DNA from: Poriferisodalis sp965208895
Lineage (GTDB): Bacteria; Actinomycetota; Acidimicrobiia; Acidimicrobiales; Poriferisodalaceae
Direction: 5' to 3'
NCBI RefSeq assembly: GCF_965208895.1
Contig: NZ_OZ242363.1
Location: 248,001 to 312,000 of the forward strand
DNA length: 64,000 bases
This document shows, piece after piece, positions 8,647-17,131 of this stretch. Position 1 is the first letter of the stretch; each line of letters starts with the position of its first letter. The position numbers were made by a program, and so were the translations under genes. The notes below the pieces were generated by a model. The model was given only the letters and a program-made list of their open reading frames with translations. It searched no databases and had not been told where the DNA came from.

Positions 8647-10919
8647 CCGGCCTTCGTCATCTCGCCGTCGAGCGTGCTGCGTCGGCGGCGCCGCGAGCGA
8701 GGCCCGGCGACCATCGCCGCCGGGCGGCAGGCAGTCCCCAGGCGGTCCCATCGGCTGCGAGCAGACTGGATGCGCGTCTCGAGGTGCTGCGCATGCTCCT
8801 TGGCGCCTGCAACCGTCTGCGGCGCCGGCGGCTCAGAGGCAAAAGCCGCTTCCTGAGCGGCAGTGGCCAGAGCATGCATCTCGCCGGAATCGATGCGCAG
8901 CCGGCGGTCGACACGATCGGCGAATTCGGTGTGCGTCTCGGTGGCCCGCTGATCGATGCCGAGACTGAACAGGGTCTCCGCAACGTCGTCCCACGCAGCG
9001 GCGACCGCGGCGCGCTCATCGTGACGCGCCCGGCGATGGTGCAGCGCTCGGCGGATGCGCACGACCGACGGCACGGTGATGAGCCATCCGATGCCGACTG
9101 CCAGTACGGCGTAGAACGGCACGACGAGCCACTCCGACCATCTGCCGGTGGGCGACTGTGAACCCTCGAAATCGAGGACGTCCACGAATCCCTCGAGATC
9201 GCCTGACAGTCCTTCCAGATCTTCGAGACCCTGCGCCCCGATGAATCCGGAGCCCGCCTCACCAGCCGCGTCTGGGTCGCCGGGCACCACCTGCTGGGGT
9301 GCCACGCCGGTGTACACCACAGCCCCTGGAGCCCCGCGCCCCGGCGTGGGCTCGAAGTACACCCAGCGCCCCCCAATCCAGATCTCTGGCCACGCGTGAT
9401 AGTGCTCGCCCCTGACCACGAAGGTGCCGTCGACGAGCTCGCCCGGCGTGAAACCCACGGCAACACGCGAAGGCAATCCGATCGCTCGGGCCATCGCCGC
9501 GTAGGTGCCCGCGAATTGCTCGCAATAGCCGCGCCGTTCGGAGAACAAGAACTGTTCCATGCGTTCGGTGTCGTGCCCGCTGGGCACCCGGAGCGCGTAC
9601 ACGAAGTTCTCGAGGAAGAAGTTCTGCAGCGCCAGCGCCTTGGCATAGGGGCCCGTCGCGTCGGCCGTGATGTCGCCGGCGAGACCTGCGACGCGCTCGT
9701 TGAAATCCTCGGGCAGCGCCAGGTACGTCTCGGCGATGTCGGGCGGAACCTCGTCGCCGGCGGCCACGAGCCCGGCGACGGAGGGAACATCGGCATCCGA
9801 GTGGACGGTGTAGGTCATCCCGGGCTCGAGCTCATTGCTGTGCTGAGTGACCAGCGTGCCGGTCTCGGGGTCGTACAGCACATCTGGACCGTGGTAGCCG
9901 ACCGGCTCGTACGCGGCCGGCAGCCAGATGCTGTCGAGCGCCCCGACGGTGAACCGTTGGGTGAGCAGGTCGTCATCGGCGCGCGCTCCCAAGTGTCGGG
10001 TCGCATTTCCGTAGACCTGTTCGGATCCCCAGAACGTCCCGTCGAAGCGGCTGAGGCCCGAGACCCTCCAATACGCGGGCTCGTCTGCTTGGACGCGGAA
10101 CAGCTCTGCACCCGAGGTGCCCACCAAGCGACCTTGGGCGTTGACGAGGGGGCTGATCGTCACGCGCGACGCGGGGGCGCTGCCATCGAGGTCTTTCCAT
10201 GAAACGATCGCCGGAGCGTCGCTGCCTGGCAGCAGTGGCACCAGCAGCGCTGCGCCCACCGCCGCGGCGGTGCCCAAGCGCAGCGCTGTACGCATCGGCA
10301 CCGACGCACGCCGCTGCTCCGATGATCCGACCGCTGTGCGGTCGCCGGTGTGGTGGATGCCGTATGCGGCTGCGAAGGCGACGGCGCACACGATGACGGC
10401 GGCAGCGCTGCGAATGCGCCACGCATCGGTGCCCAATGCCCCCACGAATGCGAGCACGCCGAATGCTGGCAGCAATGCGGGGCCCATCGACTTCGCACGC
10501 AGCGCCAGCGTGTCAGCGACGAATGCTGCGAGCCAGACGGCGACGCCGCCGACTGCCAAGAACCCGGCAGTGGCAGGTGTCGGCGCCTCGACGATGCCGA
10601 ATGCCCTCCATGCTGCGGCGATGTCAGCGGCGGCGTGACGGAGCGTCTCGGCGCTGGGCGCCACGCGCAGCCACAAGGTGTCGGAGTAGAGCGCCAGCCC
10701 TTCGACAATGATCAGCATCACCACCGACGCCGTCGCAGCCGCCGCGAGCGGCCAGCGCTGCCGCCTCGTCACTGCGGCCGACGCATGCCCGCCCATCGCC
10801 AGGATCAGCCACAAGGGTGCGTAGTCCCATGTGTCGAAGAGCCGCCGAGCGATGAGGACGGACACCAGCGTCGCCAGCCACAGGGAGATCTCCACCTGCC
10901 AAAGACTTCGTCCCCTCAT
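8643..10919 (-). CDS. Transglutaminase-like membrane protein (TgpA/DUF3488 type)
   Basis: This is a 758-residue membrane protein with a papain-like transglutaminase domain. The N-terminal 240 residues contain about seven hydrophobic helices, followed by an extracytoplasmic domain. The catalytic region is RRGYCEQFAGTYAAMAR (Cys) and EHYHAWPEIWI (His); the third position is in VYFEPTPG, where Glu stands in place of the classical Asp, as is common in this subfamily. A further helix at about 600-620 leads to a cytoplasmic tail resembling DUF4129. It overlaps the DUF58 gene by 4 bp. The trio MoxR, DUF58 and TgpA is a recurring bacterial operon of uncertain substrate; a role at the cell envelope is inferred. 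Confidence 0.88.
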   Translation of the reverse strand: MRGRSLWQVEISLWLATLVSVLIARRLFDTWDYAPLWLILAMGGHASAAVTRRQRWPLAAAATASVVMLIIVEGLALYSDTLWLRVAPSAETLRHAAADIAAAWRAFGIVEAPTPATAGFLAVGGVAVWLAAFVADTLALRAKSMGPALLPAFGVLAFVGALGTDAWRIRSAAAVIVCAVAFAAAYGIHHTGDRTAVGSSEQRRASVPMRTALRLGTAAAVGAALLVPLLPGSDAPAIVSWKDLDGSAPASRVTISPLVNAQGRLVGTSGAELFRVQADEPAYWRVSGLSRFDGTFWGSEQVYGNATRHLGARADDDLLTQRFTVGALDSIWLPAAYEPVGYHGPDVLYDPETGTLVTQHSNELEPGMTYTVHSDADVPSVAGLVAAGDEVPPDIAETYLALPEDFNERVAGLAGDITADATGPYAKALALQNFFLENFVYALRVPSGHDTERMEQFLFSERRGYCEQFAGTYAAMARAIGLPSRVAVGFTPGELVDGTFVVRGEHYHAWPEIWIGGRWVYFEPTPGRGAPGAVVYTGVAPQQVVPGDPDAAGEAGSGFIGAQGLEDLEGLSGDLEGFVDVLDFEGSQSPTGRWSEWLVVPFYAVLAVGIGWLITVPSVVRIRRALHHRRARHDERAAVAAAWDDVAETLFSLGIDQRATETHTEFADRVDRRLRIDSGEMHALATAAQEAAFASEPPAPQTVAGAKEHAQHLETRIQSARSRWDRLGTACRPAAMVAGPRSRRRRRSTLDGEMTKAG

Positions 10920-12094
10920 GATCGAACTGCTGCGGTCTGTTCAGACGCCTGGGCTGCTGCCCATTTGGGTCCGAGCTCGGCGGCGGAGGAGATGTCGAGG
11001 AATCTCGGACCGGCCGGCGGCAGGGAATCGCCGGACCTGCAGATGCGGATGACCGTCATCGACGATCTGCGCGTGCTTGCAGCTGCGATCGCCTCGCCAT
11101 CCCGAGCCGCATCAAGGGCCGTCCCTCCGAGCACGACGACCACCGCGCCCACCGCAGTGGCCGCTGCGGCTGCGAGTGCGCTGCGCAACGATCCCGATGC
11201 CGAAGTGGAGACGTCGGCGAGGTGGTCGAACAGCTGCGCCAAGCCTTCCCCCGAGGTCACGAAGCCCGTATCCGCCCCAGCGACCGTGAGCAACCGGAGC
11301 GGATCGTGCCGAGCGGCGCAGGCGAGCACCACGCTGGCCGCGGCCGACACGGCCAGCTCGAAACGAGCTTCGTCGAAGGCAGTACTGCGGGTGTCGAGCA
11401 TCACCGTGACCCGGCTGCGGCGGGGGACCTCGTCTTCGCGCACCATGGGACGGCCGAGACGGGCAGTCGACGGCCAGTGAATGCGGCGAATATCGTCGCC
11501 GGCCGTGTAGTCGCGCAGTGCGTAGAAATCTTCCCCGATGCGTTGCAGCGTGTGAGCGTCGGCTGCATGTCCCAGCGGCTCAGGGCCCCGAGCAAGGCGT
11601 GGCGGCACCAGTGTCTGCGTTGCGGGATACACGACGAGCATCGTCCGCGGGCCGGACCCGATCGGGGTGCGCGACAAGCCCAACGGATCGACGACATCGA
11701 CCGCCGCCGGACCGATCTCCAGGCGACCCCGGCGCTGCGTCGGCAGCAGGTACGACGTGTTCAGGCGCTCTGCGGCGAGCAACGGGCCGAGCCGCAGTCG
11801 TGCCCCGAGCGTGCCGCTGACCGGGTCGGTCACATGCAGCACCGGGGATGGCCCGCCGAGGTTGGTGAGGGCGAGTTGCACCCGTGCTTTGCCGCCTGCG
11901 TGGACCCGCACAGGCTGCACCGAGCGCTGGATCCGCAGACGGATTCGGCGCGTGCGGGTCCATACCGCAGCGCTGCAGACCAGTGCGAGGCCCGCGACGG
12001 CAAGAACGAGCAGCTCGCCCATGCCGAAGAGGCGCCCAGCTCCAGCGGCCACGACAGAGCCCATCGCCACCGAGAGGCCCCGCCGTGTCAGCAT
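10916..12094 (-). CDS. DUF58 protein (vWA-like)
   Basis: This 392-residue protein has two N-terminal transmembrane helices (about 10-45) and a DUF58 signature, DYTAGDDIRRIHWPSTARLG, followed by a von Willebrand A-like segment VTVMLDTRS with the start of a metal-site motif. It overlaps the transglutaminase gene by 4 bp and lies 28 bp after the MoxR ATPase gene. In characterised systems MoxR ATPases act as chaperones for vWA-type partners, so a functional pair with the upstream gene is likely. The start is ATG 12094. Confidence 0.88.
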   Translation of the reverse strand: MLTRRGLSVAMGSVVAAGAGRLFGMGELLVLAVAGLALVCSAAVWTRTRRIRLRIQRSVQPVRVHAGGKARVQLALTNLGGPSPVLHVTDPVSGTLGARLRLGPLLAAERLNTSYLLPTQRRGRLEIGPAAVDVVDPLGLSRTPIGSGPRTMLVVYPATQTLVPPRLARGPEPLGHAADAHTLQRIGEDFYALRDYTAGDDIRRIHWPSTARLGRPMVREDEVPRRSRVTVMLDTRSTAFDEARFELAVSAAASVVLACAARHDPLRLLTVAGADTGFVTSGEGLAQLFDHLADVSTSASGSLRSALAAAAATAVGAVVVVLGGTALDAARDGEAIAAASTRRSSMTVIRICRSGDSLPPAGPRFLDISSAAELGPKWAAAQASEQTAAVRS

Positions 12095-12122
12095 GCGACC
12101 CCCCGGGGCATCGAAACGGGCG

Positions 12123-13103
12123 TCAGCCGGCGGCGGTGGGCACGGCGACGGTTTCGAAGACGTCGCGCAGCGCTGTCTGGGGCGTCAAGCCCTGCAGTTG
12201 TGCGTCGGGGCTCAGTCTGATCCGGTGGCCGAGCACTGGTTCGGCGGCAGCTTTCACGTCGTCGGGCACCACGTAGTTCCGGCCCGCAGCGAGTGCGCGT
12301 GCCTGGGAAACTCGCTGGAGATCGAGTGTCGCACGCGGGCTGATGCCCAGCGTGATCGTGCCGCGCTGTCGTGAGGCGTCGGCCACGGCGACGATGTAGC
12401 GGCGCAGCACCGGCGCGACATGGACCTCCGTGACGGTGCGTGCCATGGCGAGCACCTCGCCTGCTGTCGCAACCGGTTCGAGCGAGATCTCCGTCGTGCC
12501 GTCGTGGAGATTGAGCACCTCGATGGCCGAGTCCGCGTCGGGGTAGCCGATGCTGATCCGCATGAGAAACCGATCGAGCTGTGATTCGGGCAGCGGGTAG
12601 GTGCCCTCATGCTCGATCGGGTTCTGGGTGGCGATCACCATGAACGGCTGGCCGAGCGGGCGCGTCGTGCGGTCGGTGGTGACCTGGCGTTCCTGCATCG
12701 CCTCGAGCAGCGCCGCCTGCGTCTTCGGTGAGGCCCGGTTGATCTCGTCGACGAGCACGATGCTGGAGAAGAGCGCGCCGGAACGGAACTCGAATGTGCG
12801 CTCGCGCTCGTCCCACACGTTCACGCCGATGACATCGGACGGCAGAACGTCGGGCGTGAACTGAATCCGCCCGAACGGTGCGTCGATCGAGGCTGCCAGC
12901 GATTTGGCGAGACTGGTCTTGCCGACGCCAGGCACGTCTTCGATCAGCAGGTGCCCATCGCACAGCAGGCACAGCAGCGAGAGTCCGACGGCGTCGGTCT
13001 TGCCGCGGATCACCTGCTCCACATTCGCCGTGATCCGCTCGAACGTCTGCCGGAACGTCTCGGCATCGGCCACGTGCGTTTGCGGGGCGGTGTGATTACG
13101 CAC
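12123..13103 (-). CDS. MoxR-family AAA+ ATPase
   Basis: This is a 326-residue AAA+ ATPase. It shows Walker A in EDVPGVGKTSLAKSLA, Walker B in SIVLVDEINRASPKTQAAL, sensor 1 in MVIATQNPIEHEGTYPLPE and the C-terminal lid with GISPRAT. The start is GTG 13103, first gene of the operon with the DUF58 and transglutaminase genes. The promoter must lie in the 258-bp gap that also holds the triple R1 repeat array. Confidence 0.93.
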   Translation of the reverse strand: MRNHTAPQTHVADAETFRQTFERITANVEQVIRGKTDAVGLSLLCLLCDGHLLIEDVPGVGKTSLAKSLAASIDAPFGRIQFTPDVLPSDVIGVNVWDERERTFEFRSGALFSSIVLVDEINRASPKTQAALLEAMQERQVTTDRTTRPLGQPFMVIATQNPIEHEGTYPLPESQLDRFLMRISIGYPDADSAIEVLNLHDGTTEISLEPVATAGEVLAMARTVTEVHVAPVLRRYIVAVADASRQRGTITLGISPRATLDLQRVSQARALAAGRNYVVPDDVKAAAEPVLGHRIRLSPDAQLQGLTPQTALRDVFETVAVPTAAG

Positions 13104-13188
13104 GGCGGCTGACTTTCGGGGATGCGACGGGGAACGATCTGGCTCGCTGGTATCGGCAGGCTCAGAACGCCCTGAGGCTACTCAGCGT

Positions 13189-13334
13189 GGCCGCTTGGGC
13201 TCTGTGCTTCCCGCTTTTGTTCGCTGCGCTCACGGGCCGCTTGGGCTGTGCCTCCCGCTTTTGTTCGCTGCGCTCACGGGCCGCTTGGGCTGTGCTTCCC
13301 GCTTTTGTTCGCTGCGCTCACGGGCCGCTTGGGC
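13189..13334 (-). repeat. Dispersed repeat R1, three tandem units
   Basis: Three tandem units of 46, 44 and 44 bp (13189-13234, 13235-13278, 13279-13322) are followed by a 12-bp partial unit. Each starts GGCCGCTTGGGC and contains CCCGCTTTTGTTCGCTGCGC. The reverse complement, CGTGAGCGCAGCGAACAAA then AGCGGGAAGCA, matches the core of R1 at 30415-30458 and 30517-30560, so the array is the same family in the opposite orientation. It sits between divergent genes. There are no unique spacers, so it is not a CRISPR array. Confidence 0.9.
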
Positions 13335-13361
13335 CCGGGGCTCAGCATCTAAGGTGGCCCG

Positions 13362-13649
13362 GTGCGCCGACCACGTACTCTGCGCAGCCCTCGCTTGGGG
13401 GCGACGCTGGTTGCGATTGCAACGCGCCCGCATCTGTGGATCACTGCGGCGAGCGCCATGAGGCGACTGGTTCCGTATCGCTGGTGGACCCGAGCGCCGT
13501 TCTTGCCGCTGCCTCACCGTGACTATGTGCGATTCCGCCTGCTGACTGCGGTCGGCAGCGAAGCGGATGCGGCCGCGGAACCCTCCGATCTGATCCAATG
13601 GCTGGAATGGTGCCGACGTTGGCCGGCCGCCGTTGCGGTTCGTACGTGA
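13362..13649 (+). CDS. Small basic conserved-looking protein upstream of HNH endonuclease
   Basis: This 95-residue protein begins at GTG 13362. Its second half, RWWTRAPFLPLPHRDYVRFR followed by an acidic stretch and LIQWLEWCRRWP, has the look of a folded conserved domain: the reading is tryptophan and proline rich, and small proteins with a WW...RPFLPLP...Y.RFR pattern occur in related actinobacteria (recalled, not searched). It is separated from the HNH gene by 15 bp and may be co-transcribed. Function unknown. Confidence 0.55.
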   Translation: MRRPRTLRSPRLGATLVAIATRPHLWITAASAMRRLVPYRWWTRAPFLPLPHRDYVRFRLLTAVGSEADAAAEPSDLIQWLEWCRRWPAAVAVRT

Positions 13650-13664
13650 CATGAGGCCCCTGAC

Positions 13665-14300
13665 ATGACTTCACCGGGAGCCGTCGCGTATGCGTCGCAA
13701 TCGGTTGGCGATGCGGCCAAGACATACGGCACACGCAATGGCCATCGCGTCCTGCGTGACCCGACGATCTCACGGGCTCGTTCCGTGCTGTCGGATCGGA
13801 CGCTGGTGCTCAACGTCACCTACCAGCCCTTGTCGATCACGACCGTGCGACGCGCCCTGCTGCTCGTGCTGGCGGGCAAAGCCGACGTCATCCACGCCCG
13901 GCCGGGCAGCATTCGTTCGCCGCGCCTTACGATGTCTGTGCCTTCGATCGTGCGGCTGAGGTACCACGCACGGGCGCCGTACCGCCGACGGGCGCCGCTG
14001 CACCGGCGGGCGGTGTTCGCCCGCGACGCCTACCGCTGCCAGTACTGCGGGAATCGGGCGGAGTGCATCGACCATGTTCACCCTCGCAGCCGCGGCGGTG
14101 AACACACGTGGGAAAACGTGGTGGCCTGCTGCCGGGCTTGCAACGTGGGCAAGGGCGACTCGTTGCTGTCGGATGGCCGCTACCGGCTGCGCCAGACTCC
14201 GTACGCTCCCGAACCGCTTGCTGTCGTGGCCGCAATGCGAGGCGACGCCCCCGCAGAGTGGACCGACTATCTCGCCGACCTGCGTCCTCAGCTCGTCTGA
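13665..14300 (+). CDS. HNH endonuclease
   Basis: This 211-residue protein carries a canonical HNH nuclease domain: CQYCG, then CIDHVHPRSRGGEHTWENVV with the catalytic His and the Asn, then CRACN closing the zinc site. The N-terminal region VLNVTYQPLSITTVRRALLL is the conserved arm of the stand-alone actinobacterial HNH family. The first 40 residues before VLSDRTLVLNV are less conserved in style, so the true start may be internal to ATG 13665. Role unknown; these proteins are usually chromosomal and not linked to phage. Confidence 0.88.
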   Translation: MTSPGAVAYASQSVGDAAKTYGTRNGHRVLRDPTISRARSVLSDRTLVLNVTYQPLSITTVRRALLLVLAGKADVIHARPGSIRSPRLTMSVPSIVRLRYHARAPYRRRAPLHRRAVFARDAYRCQYCGNRAECIDHVHPRSRGGEHTWENVVACCRACNVGKGDSLLSDGRYRLRQTPYAPEPLAVVAAMRGDAPAEWTDYLADLRPQLV

Positions 14301-14323
14301 GTGGACCCGCAGCAGGCCTGAGC

Positions 14324-14360
14324 GGCTGAGCCGCGAGGCGCAGCCATGGCCCGGGCGGTC
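14324..14360 (+). repeat. Dispersed repeat R1, fragment
   Basis: This 37-bp fragment, starting GGCTGAGCCG and ending in CCCGGGCGGTC, matches the first 37 bases of the R1 copy at 6065 at roughly 30 positions by eye. It lies between the HNH gene and the ligase-like gene. Confidence 0.5.
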
Positions 14361-14375
14361 TGCCATCGTGGGCCT

Positions 14376-15029
14376 GTGAGTGCGTGGGTACGCGACGAAT
14401 GGCAGGCGACCGCCGGGCTGTTGCATGCGCGCCCGATGCCGCGGGACGGCCGACGTCGCATCTCAAGGCTGCGGCCGACCGCGCCCGCCGTGGTCTTGGG
14501 CTCTGCGAGCCCTGATCCCTATGGCGGCATGCGCGACGACCTGGTTCGCCGGCGCAGTGGCGGGGGACTGGTGTGGCTCGACCCCGCAGCGATCGTGTGG
14601 GTGGACGTCTTCGTGCCAGCGGGGGATCCGCTGTGGCGATCAGACGTCAGCCAGGCATTCCATTGGCTGGGGCGCCGGTTGGCCATGGCGTTCTCGCACG
14701 TGGGCGTGCCTGCGAGCACGCATCGGGGTCCCTACGAGGCGGGCCCATCGCAGGGCCTGGTGTGCTTCGCGTCGCTGGGTCCGGGCGAGGTCACCGCAGG
14801 CGGCCGGAAGCTGGTCGGCGTGTCTCAGCGTCGTACCCGCGAGGGGAGCCGCTTCCAATGCGTCGCCTATGAGCGATTCGAGCTCGGGCCCCTGGCGTCG
14901 GCTGTGGATTCCGGCACGTCAGATCTGATCCGCGATCGCGCGGCGGGCTGGGCGGACTTCGGCGTCAGCAACTCACCTTCGGAGATCGCCCGGCTGCTTA
15001 TGGGGTTCATCACCGAGCACGACGCCTGA
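14376..15029 (+). CDS. Lipoate/biotin ligase-family protein
   Basis: This 217-residue protein has the catalytic-domain signatures of lipoate-protein ligase A: RRRSGGGLVWLDP near residue 50 (RR-x-SGGG-x-V) and the GRKLVGVSQRR segment that carries the lysine contacting the acyl-adenylate. The ligand His of the classical HDPGN motif is replaced (WLDPAAI). GTG 14376 is preferred: an upstream ATG at 14346 would put coding sequence across an R1 repeat fragment. It may attach lipoate or octanoate, or act in another acyl transfer; substrate is unproven. It lies alone upstream of the division cluster. Confidence 0.8.
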   Translation: MSAWVRDEWQATAGLLHARPMPRDGRRRISRLRPTAPAVVLGSASPDPYGGMRDDLVRRRSGGGLVWLDPAAIVWVDVFVPAGDPLWRSDVSQAFHWLGRRLAMAFSHVGVPASTHRGPYEAGPSQGLVCFASLGPGEVTAGGRKLVGVSQRRTREGSRFQCVAYERFELGPLASAVDSGTSDLIRDRAAGWADFGVSNSPSEIARLLMGFITEHDA

Positions 15030-15144
15030 AGCTCTCCGGCGCGCCCGTGGCGGGGCGCCATGTCCCGCAGCGTTGGCGAGCACGGCCGGCGACGGCGGCG
15101 AGCAGAGCCGGCGACGGGCGACTTGGCACATTCGGGGTGGACAT

Positions 15145-15189
15145 AGTGGGTGTTTGACCCATAAAGTGGTGCGAAGTGGTTTGCAGGGG
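15145..15189 (+). promoter_or_regulatory. Putative MraZ operator boxes
   Basis: AGTGG motifs begin at 15145, 15165 and 15175, with a weaker AGGGG at 15185, so the boxes keep a 10-bp register. MraZ is known to bind direct repeats of a TGGG-like core spaced by one helical turn in front of its own gene. This array ends 53 bp before the mraZ start. A possible -10 (CATAAA, 15160-15165) lies inside it, which would fit autorepression. Confidence 0.6.
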
Positions 15190-15242
15190 CACAGATGCCC
15201 ATGTGATCCCGGTTCCTATCCGAGCGCTGCGGAGGCCCTGCG

Positions 15243-15689
15243 TTGGAGAGTCTGTTCGTCGGTCAGCATGAGCACGCGCTCGACACGAAGGGCCGCATCG
15301 TGCTCCCAGTGGGCTTTCGCGGTTCCTTTGAGCCGTCCGGCTTTCTGATCAAGCACAGCGAGGGCTGTCTTGCGCTCATGACACCGGATCGGTTCGGCGA
15401 GATCGCGGGCCAGATGTCGGAGCGATCCCACTCCGGCGGACCGCACGGACGCGCAGCGAAGCGCTCATTTGGTGCCGGAGCTGCGCGGGTCCTGCCCGAC
15501 AAGCAGGGCCGCATCGCGATTCCCGAGGAATTGCGCCGATTCGCCGGACTGCAGCGCGACTGCGTCGTGATCGGCGCCATCGACGAAGTCGAGATTTGGG
15601 ATGCGGGTCGCTGGCAGGAGATGAACGCCCAGGGCGAATCGCTGCTGGCATCGCCCGAGAGCGGCGACGAACCATCGGAGCAGGCGTGA
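15243..15689 (+). CDS. mraZ: Transcriptional regulator MraZ
   Basis: This is a 148-residue MraZ with the two SpoVT/AbrB-like repeats, each ending in a DxKGR-type motif: FVGQHEHALDTKGRIVLP at the N-terminus and VLPDKQGRIAIPEELR in the middle. The start is TTG 15243, which puts the conserved F-x-G-x-H-x-H segment at the usual place. It heads the division and cell wall cluster and is expected to repress the cluster promoter; the 10-bp-spaced boxes just upstream support autoregulation. It overlaps rsmH as GTGA. Confidence 0.95.
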   Translation: MESLFVGQHEHALDTKGRIVLPVGFRGSFEPSGFLIKHSEGCLALMTPDRFGEIAGQMSERSHSGGPHGRAAKRSFGAGAARVLPDKQGRIAIPEELRRFAGLQRDCVVIGAIDEVEIWDAGRWQEMNAQGESLLASPESGDEPSEQA

Positions 15690-16639
15690 GCGCCGTCGCC
15701 GCCCGGTCGTTCCACGAACCCGTCATGATCGATGAGATCACCGAGCTGTTCGCTCCCGTTGAGGGCGGCCTGTTCGTCGATGCGACGCTCGGGGGCGGCG
15801 GCCATGCAGAGGCGCTCCTGGATCAGCACCCTGAGCGGAGGCTGCTCGGGATCGATCGCGATCCCGAGGCAATCGCGGCCGCACAGGAGCGTCTCGCGGC
15901 GTACGGAGACCGCGTCACGTTCTGCTGCGAACGCTTCGACCGCCTCGGCGAGCTGGTCGATGCGGCCCCGACGGGTCCGCTCATGGGCGTGCTGTTCGAC
16001 TTCGGCGTCAGCAGCCACCATCTGGATTCGCGCGAGCGCGGGTTCTCGCATCGATACGACGCTCCGCTGGACATGCGCATGGACGCACGCTCCGGACGCG
16101 ACGCGCAACTCGTCGTCAATACCTACGAGCTCGCTGAACTGCGCGAGCTGATGAGGCACCACGCCGGCGAGCGGTACGCCCACCGCATCGCTGCCGCAAT
16201 CGTGGCGGCCAGGCCATTGCACACGACCGCGCAGCTCGCCGACGTCGTCAAGTCGGCGGTGCCTGCTGCGGCCCGGCGCGGCCGGCGCCATCCGGCCATG
16301 CGCACGTTCGCGGCGATCCGCATCGAAGTGAACGACGAACTCAACCTCATCGAACCCGCAATGCGAGCCGCGCTCGCGCGCTTGGGGCCACGCGGGCGCC
16401 TCGCAACGCTCACCTATCACTCAGGAGAAGACAGCACCGTGAAGATCATTCTGCGAGAAGCGGCCGACGGCGTCTGCGAATGCCCGTCGACATTGCCGTG
16501 CATCTGTGGCGCGGCACCCACTGTCCGCCTGCTGCGTCGTAAGGTCACCCGGCCCAGCGCGGCCGAAGTAGAGCGGAATCCGCGGGCCGCCAGCGCCCTG
16601 CTGCGTGCCGCTGAGCGGCTCGAACCAGCCCGTCACTGA
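15686..16639 (+). CDS. rsmH: 16S rRNA (cytosine-1402 N4)-methyltransferase
   Basis: This 317-residue SAM-dependent methyltransferase (MraW) modifies C1402 of 16S rRNA. It opens FHEPVMIDEI and has the SAM-binding motif FVDATLGGGGHAEALL and the family signature FDFGVSSHHLDS followed by GFSHRYDAPLDMRMD. GTG 15686 is the start because it overlaps the mraZ stop as GTGA and gives the normal family N-terminus. It sits in its canonical second position in the cluster. Confidence 0.96.
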   Translation: MSAVAARSFHEPVMIDEITELFAPVEGGLFVDATLGGGGHAEALLDQHPERRLLGIDRDPEAIAAAQERLAAYGDRVTFCCERFDRLGELVDAAPTGPLMGVLFDFGVSSHHLDSRERGFSHRYDAPLDMRMDARSGRDAQLVVNTYELAELRELMRHHAGERYAHRIAAAIVAARPLHTTAQLADVVKSAVPAAARRGRRHPAMRTFAAIRIEVNDELNLIEPAMRAALARLGPRGRLATLTYHSGEDSTVKIILREAADGVCECPSTLPCICGAAPTVRLLRRKVTRPSAAEVERNPRAASALLRAAERLEPARH

Positions 16640-16672
16640 TCACCTCGCCCTCCCGGATCCGAGCATCGTTCG

Positions 16673-17131
16673 ATGGCTCTCGCCACCGCCCATCTCACCG
16701 TCGCGGATGCCCCGCCGCCGCTGGTGCGGGTGCCTGCGCGACGCGCGGCGGGGCTGCGCCTCGTCGGCGTCACTGCGCTGCTGGCGGCTGCAGCGATCAC
16801 GGTGCTTGCGGGACTCGCGGTGTTTCACTCGGTGCTCGCCGCGGGTCAATATCGCCTGTCGGAACTGGAATCGGGGATCGCCACCGAGCGGGAACGCCTG
16901 ATCGATCTCCGCTATGAGCTCCAGATGCTGCATGGCCCTGCGGAGATCGAACTGATGGGGATCGGCGCGCTCGGCCTCGTCAATGCTCCCGATCCGATCG
17001 ACGTGCGGATCGAGCCGCGTCACATCGCGGCGGTAGATCCGCCGCAAAGCAGCACGCGTCAAGGCGGGGACTGGCTCTCGATCAAGACGCTGCTGACCGA
17101 CGCGTCTACAGCGCATGACCGACGTTCTTGA
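16673..17131 (+). CDS. ftsL: FtsL-like septum protein
   Basis: This 152-residue bitopic membrane protein has a 30-residue cytoplasmic arm, one transmembrane helix (about 30-55) and a periplasmic heptad-rich segment (LSELESGIATERERLIDLRYEL) typical of FtsL coiled coils. FtsL is poorly conserved, so the call rests on size, topology and position between rsmH and ftsI. It would pair with FtsQ and a FtsB homologue in the divisome. It overlaps ftsI by 17 bp. Confidence 0.8.
   Translation: MALATAHLTVADAPPPLVRVPARRAAGLRLVGVTALLAAAAITVLAGLAVFHSVLAAGQYRLSELESGIATERERLIDLRYELQMLHGPAEIELMGIGALGLVNAPDPIDVRIEPRHIAAVDPPQSSTRQGGDWLSIKTLLTDASTAHDRRS

Noticed and set aside
13189..13334. Possible CRISPR array
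   Set aside because: The units are directly adjacent with no unique spacers, and the same core occurs elsewhere as a dispersed repeat.
15074..15120. 22-bp degenerate tandem repeat upstream of mraZ
   Set aside because: Two imperfect GC-rich copies, probably chance or simple slippage.
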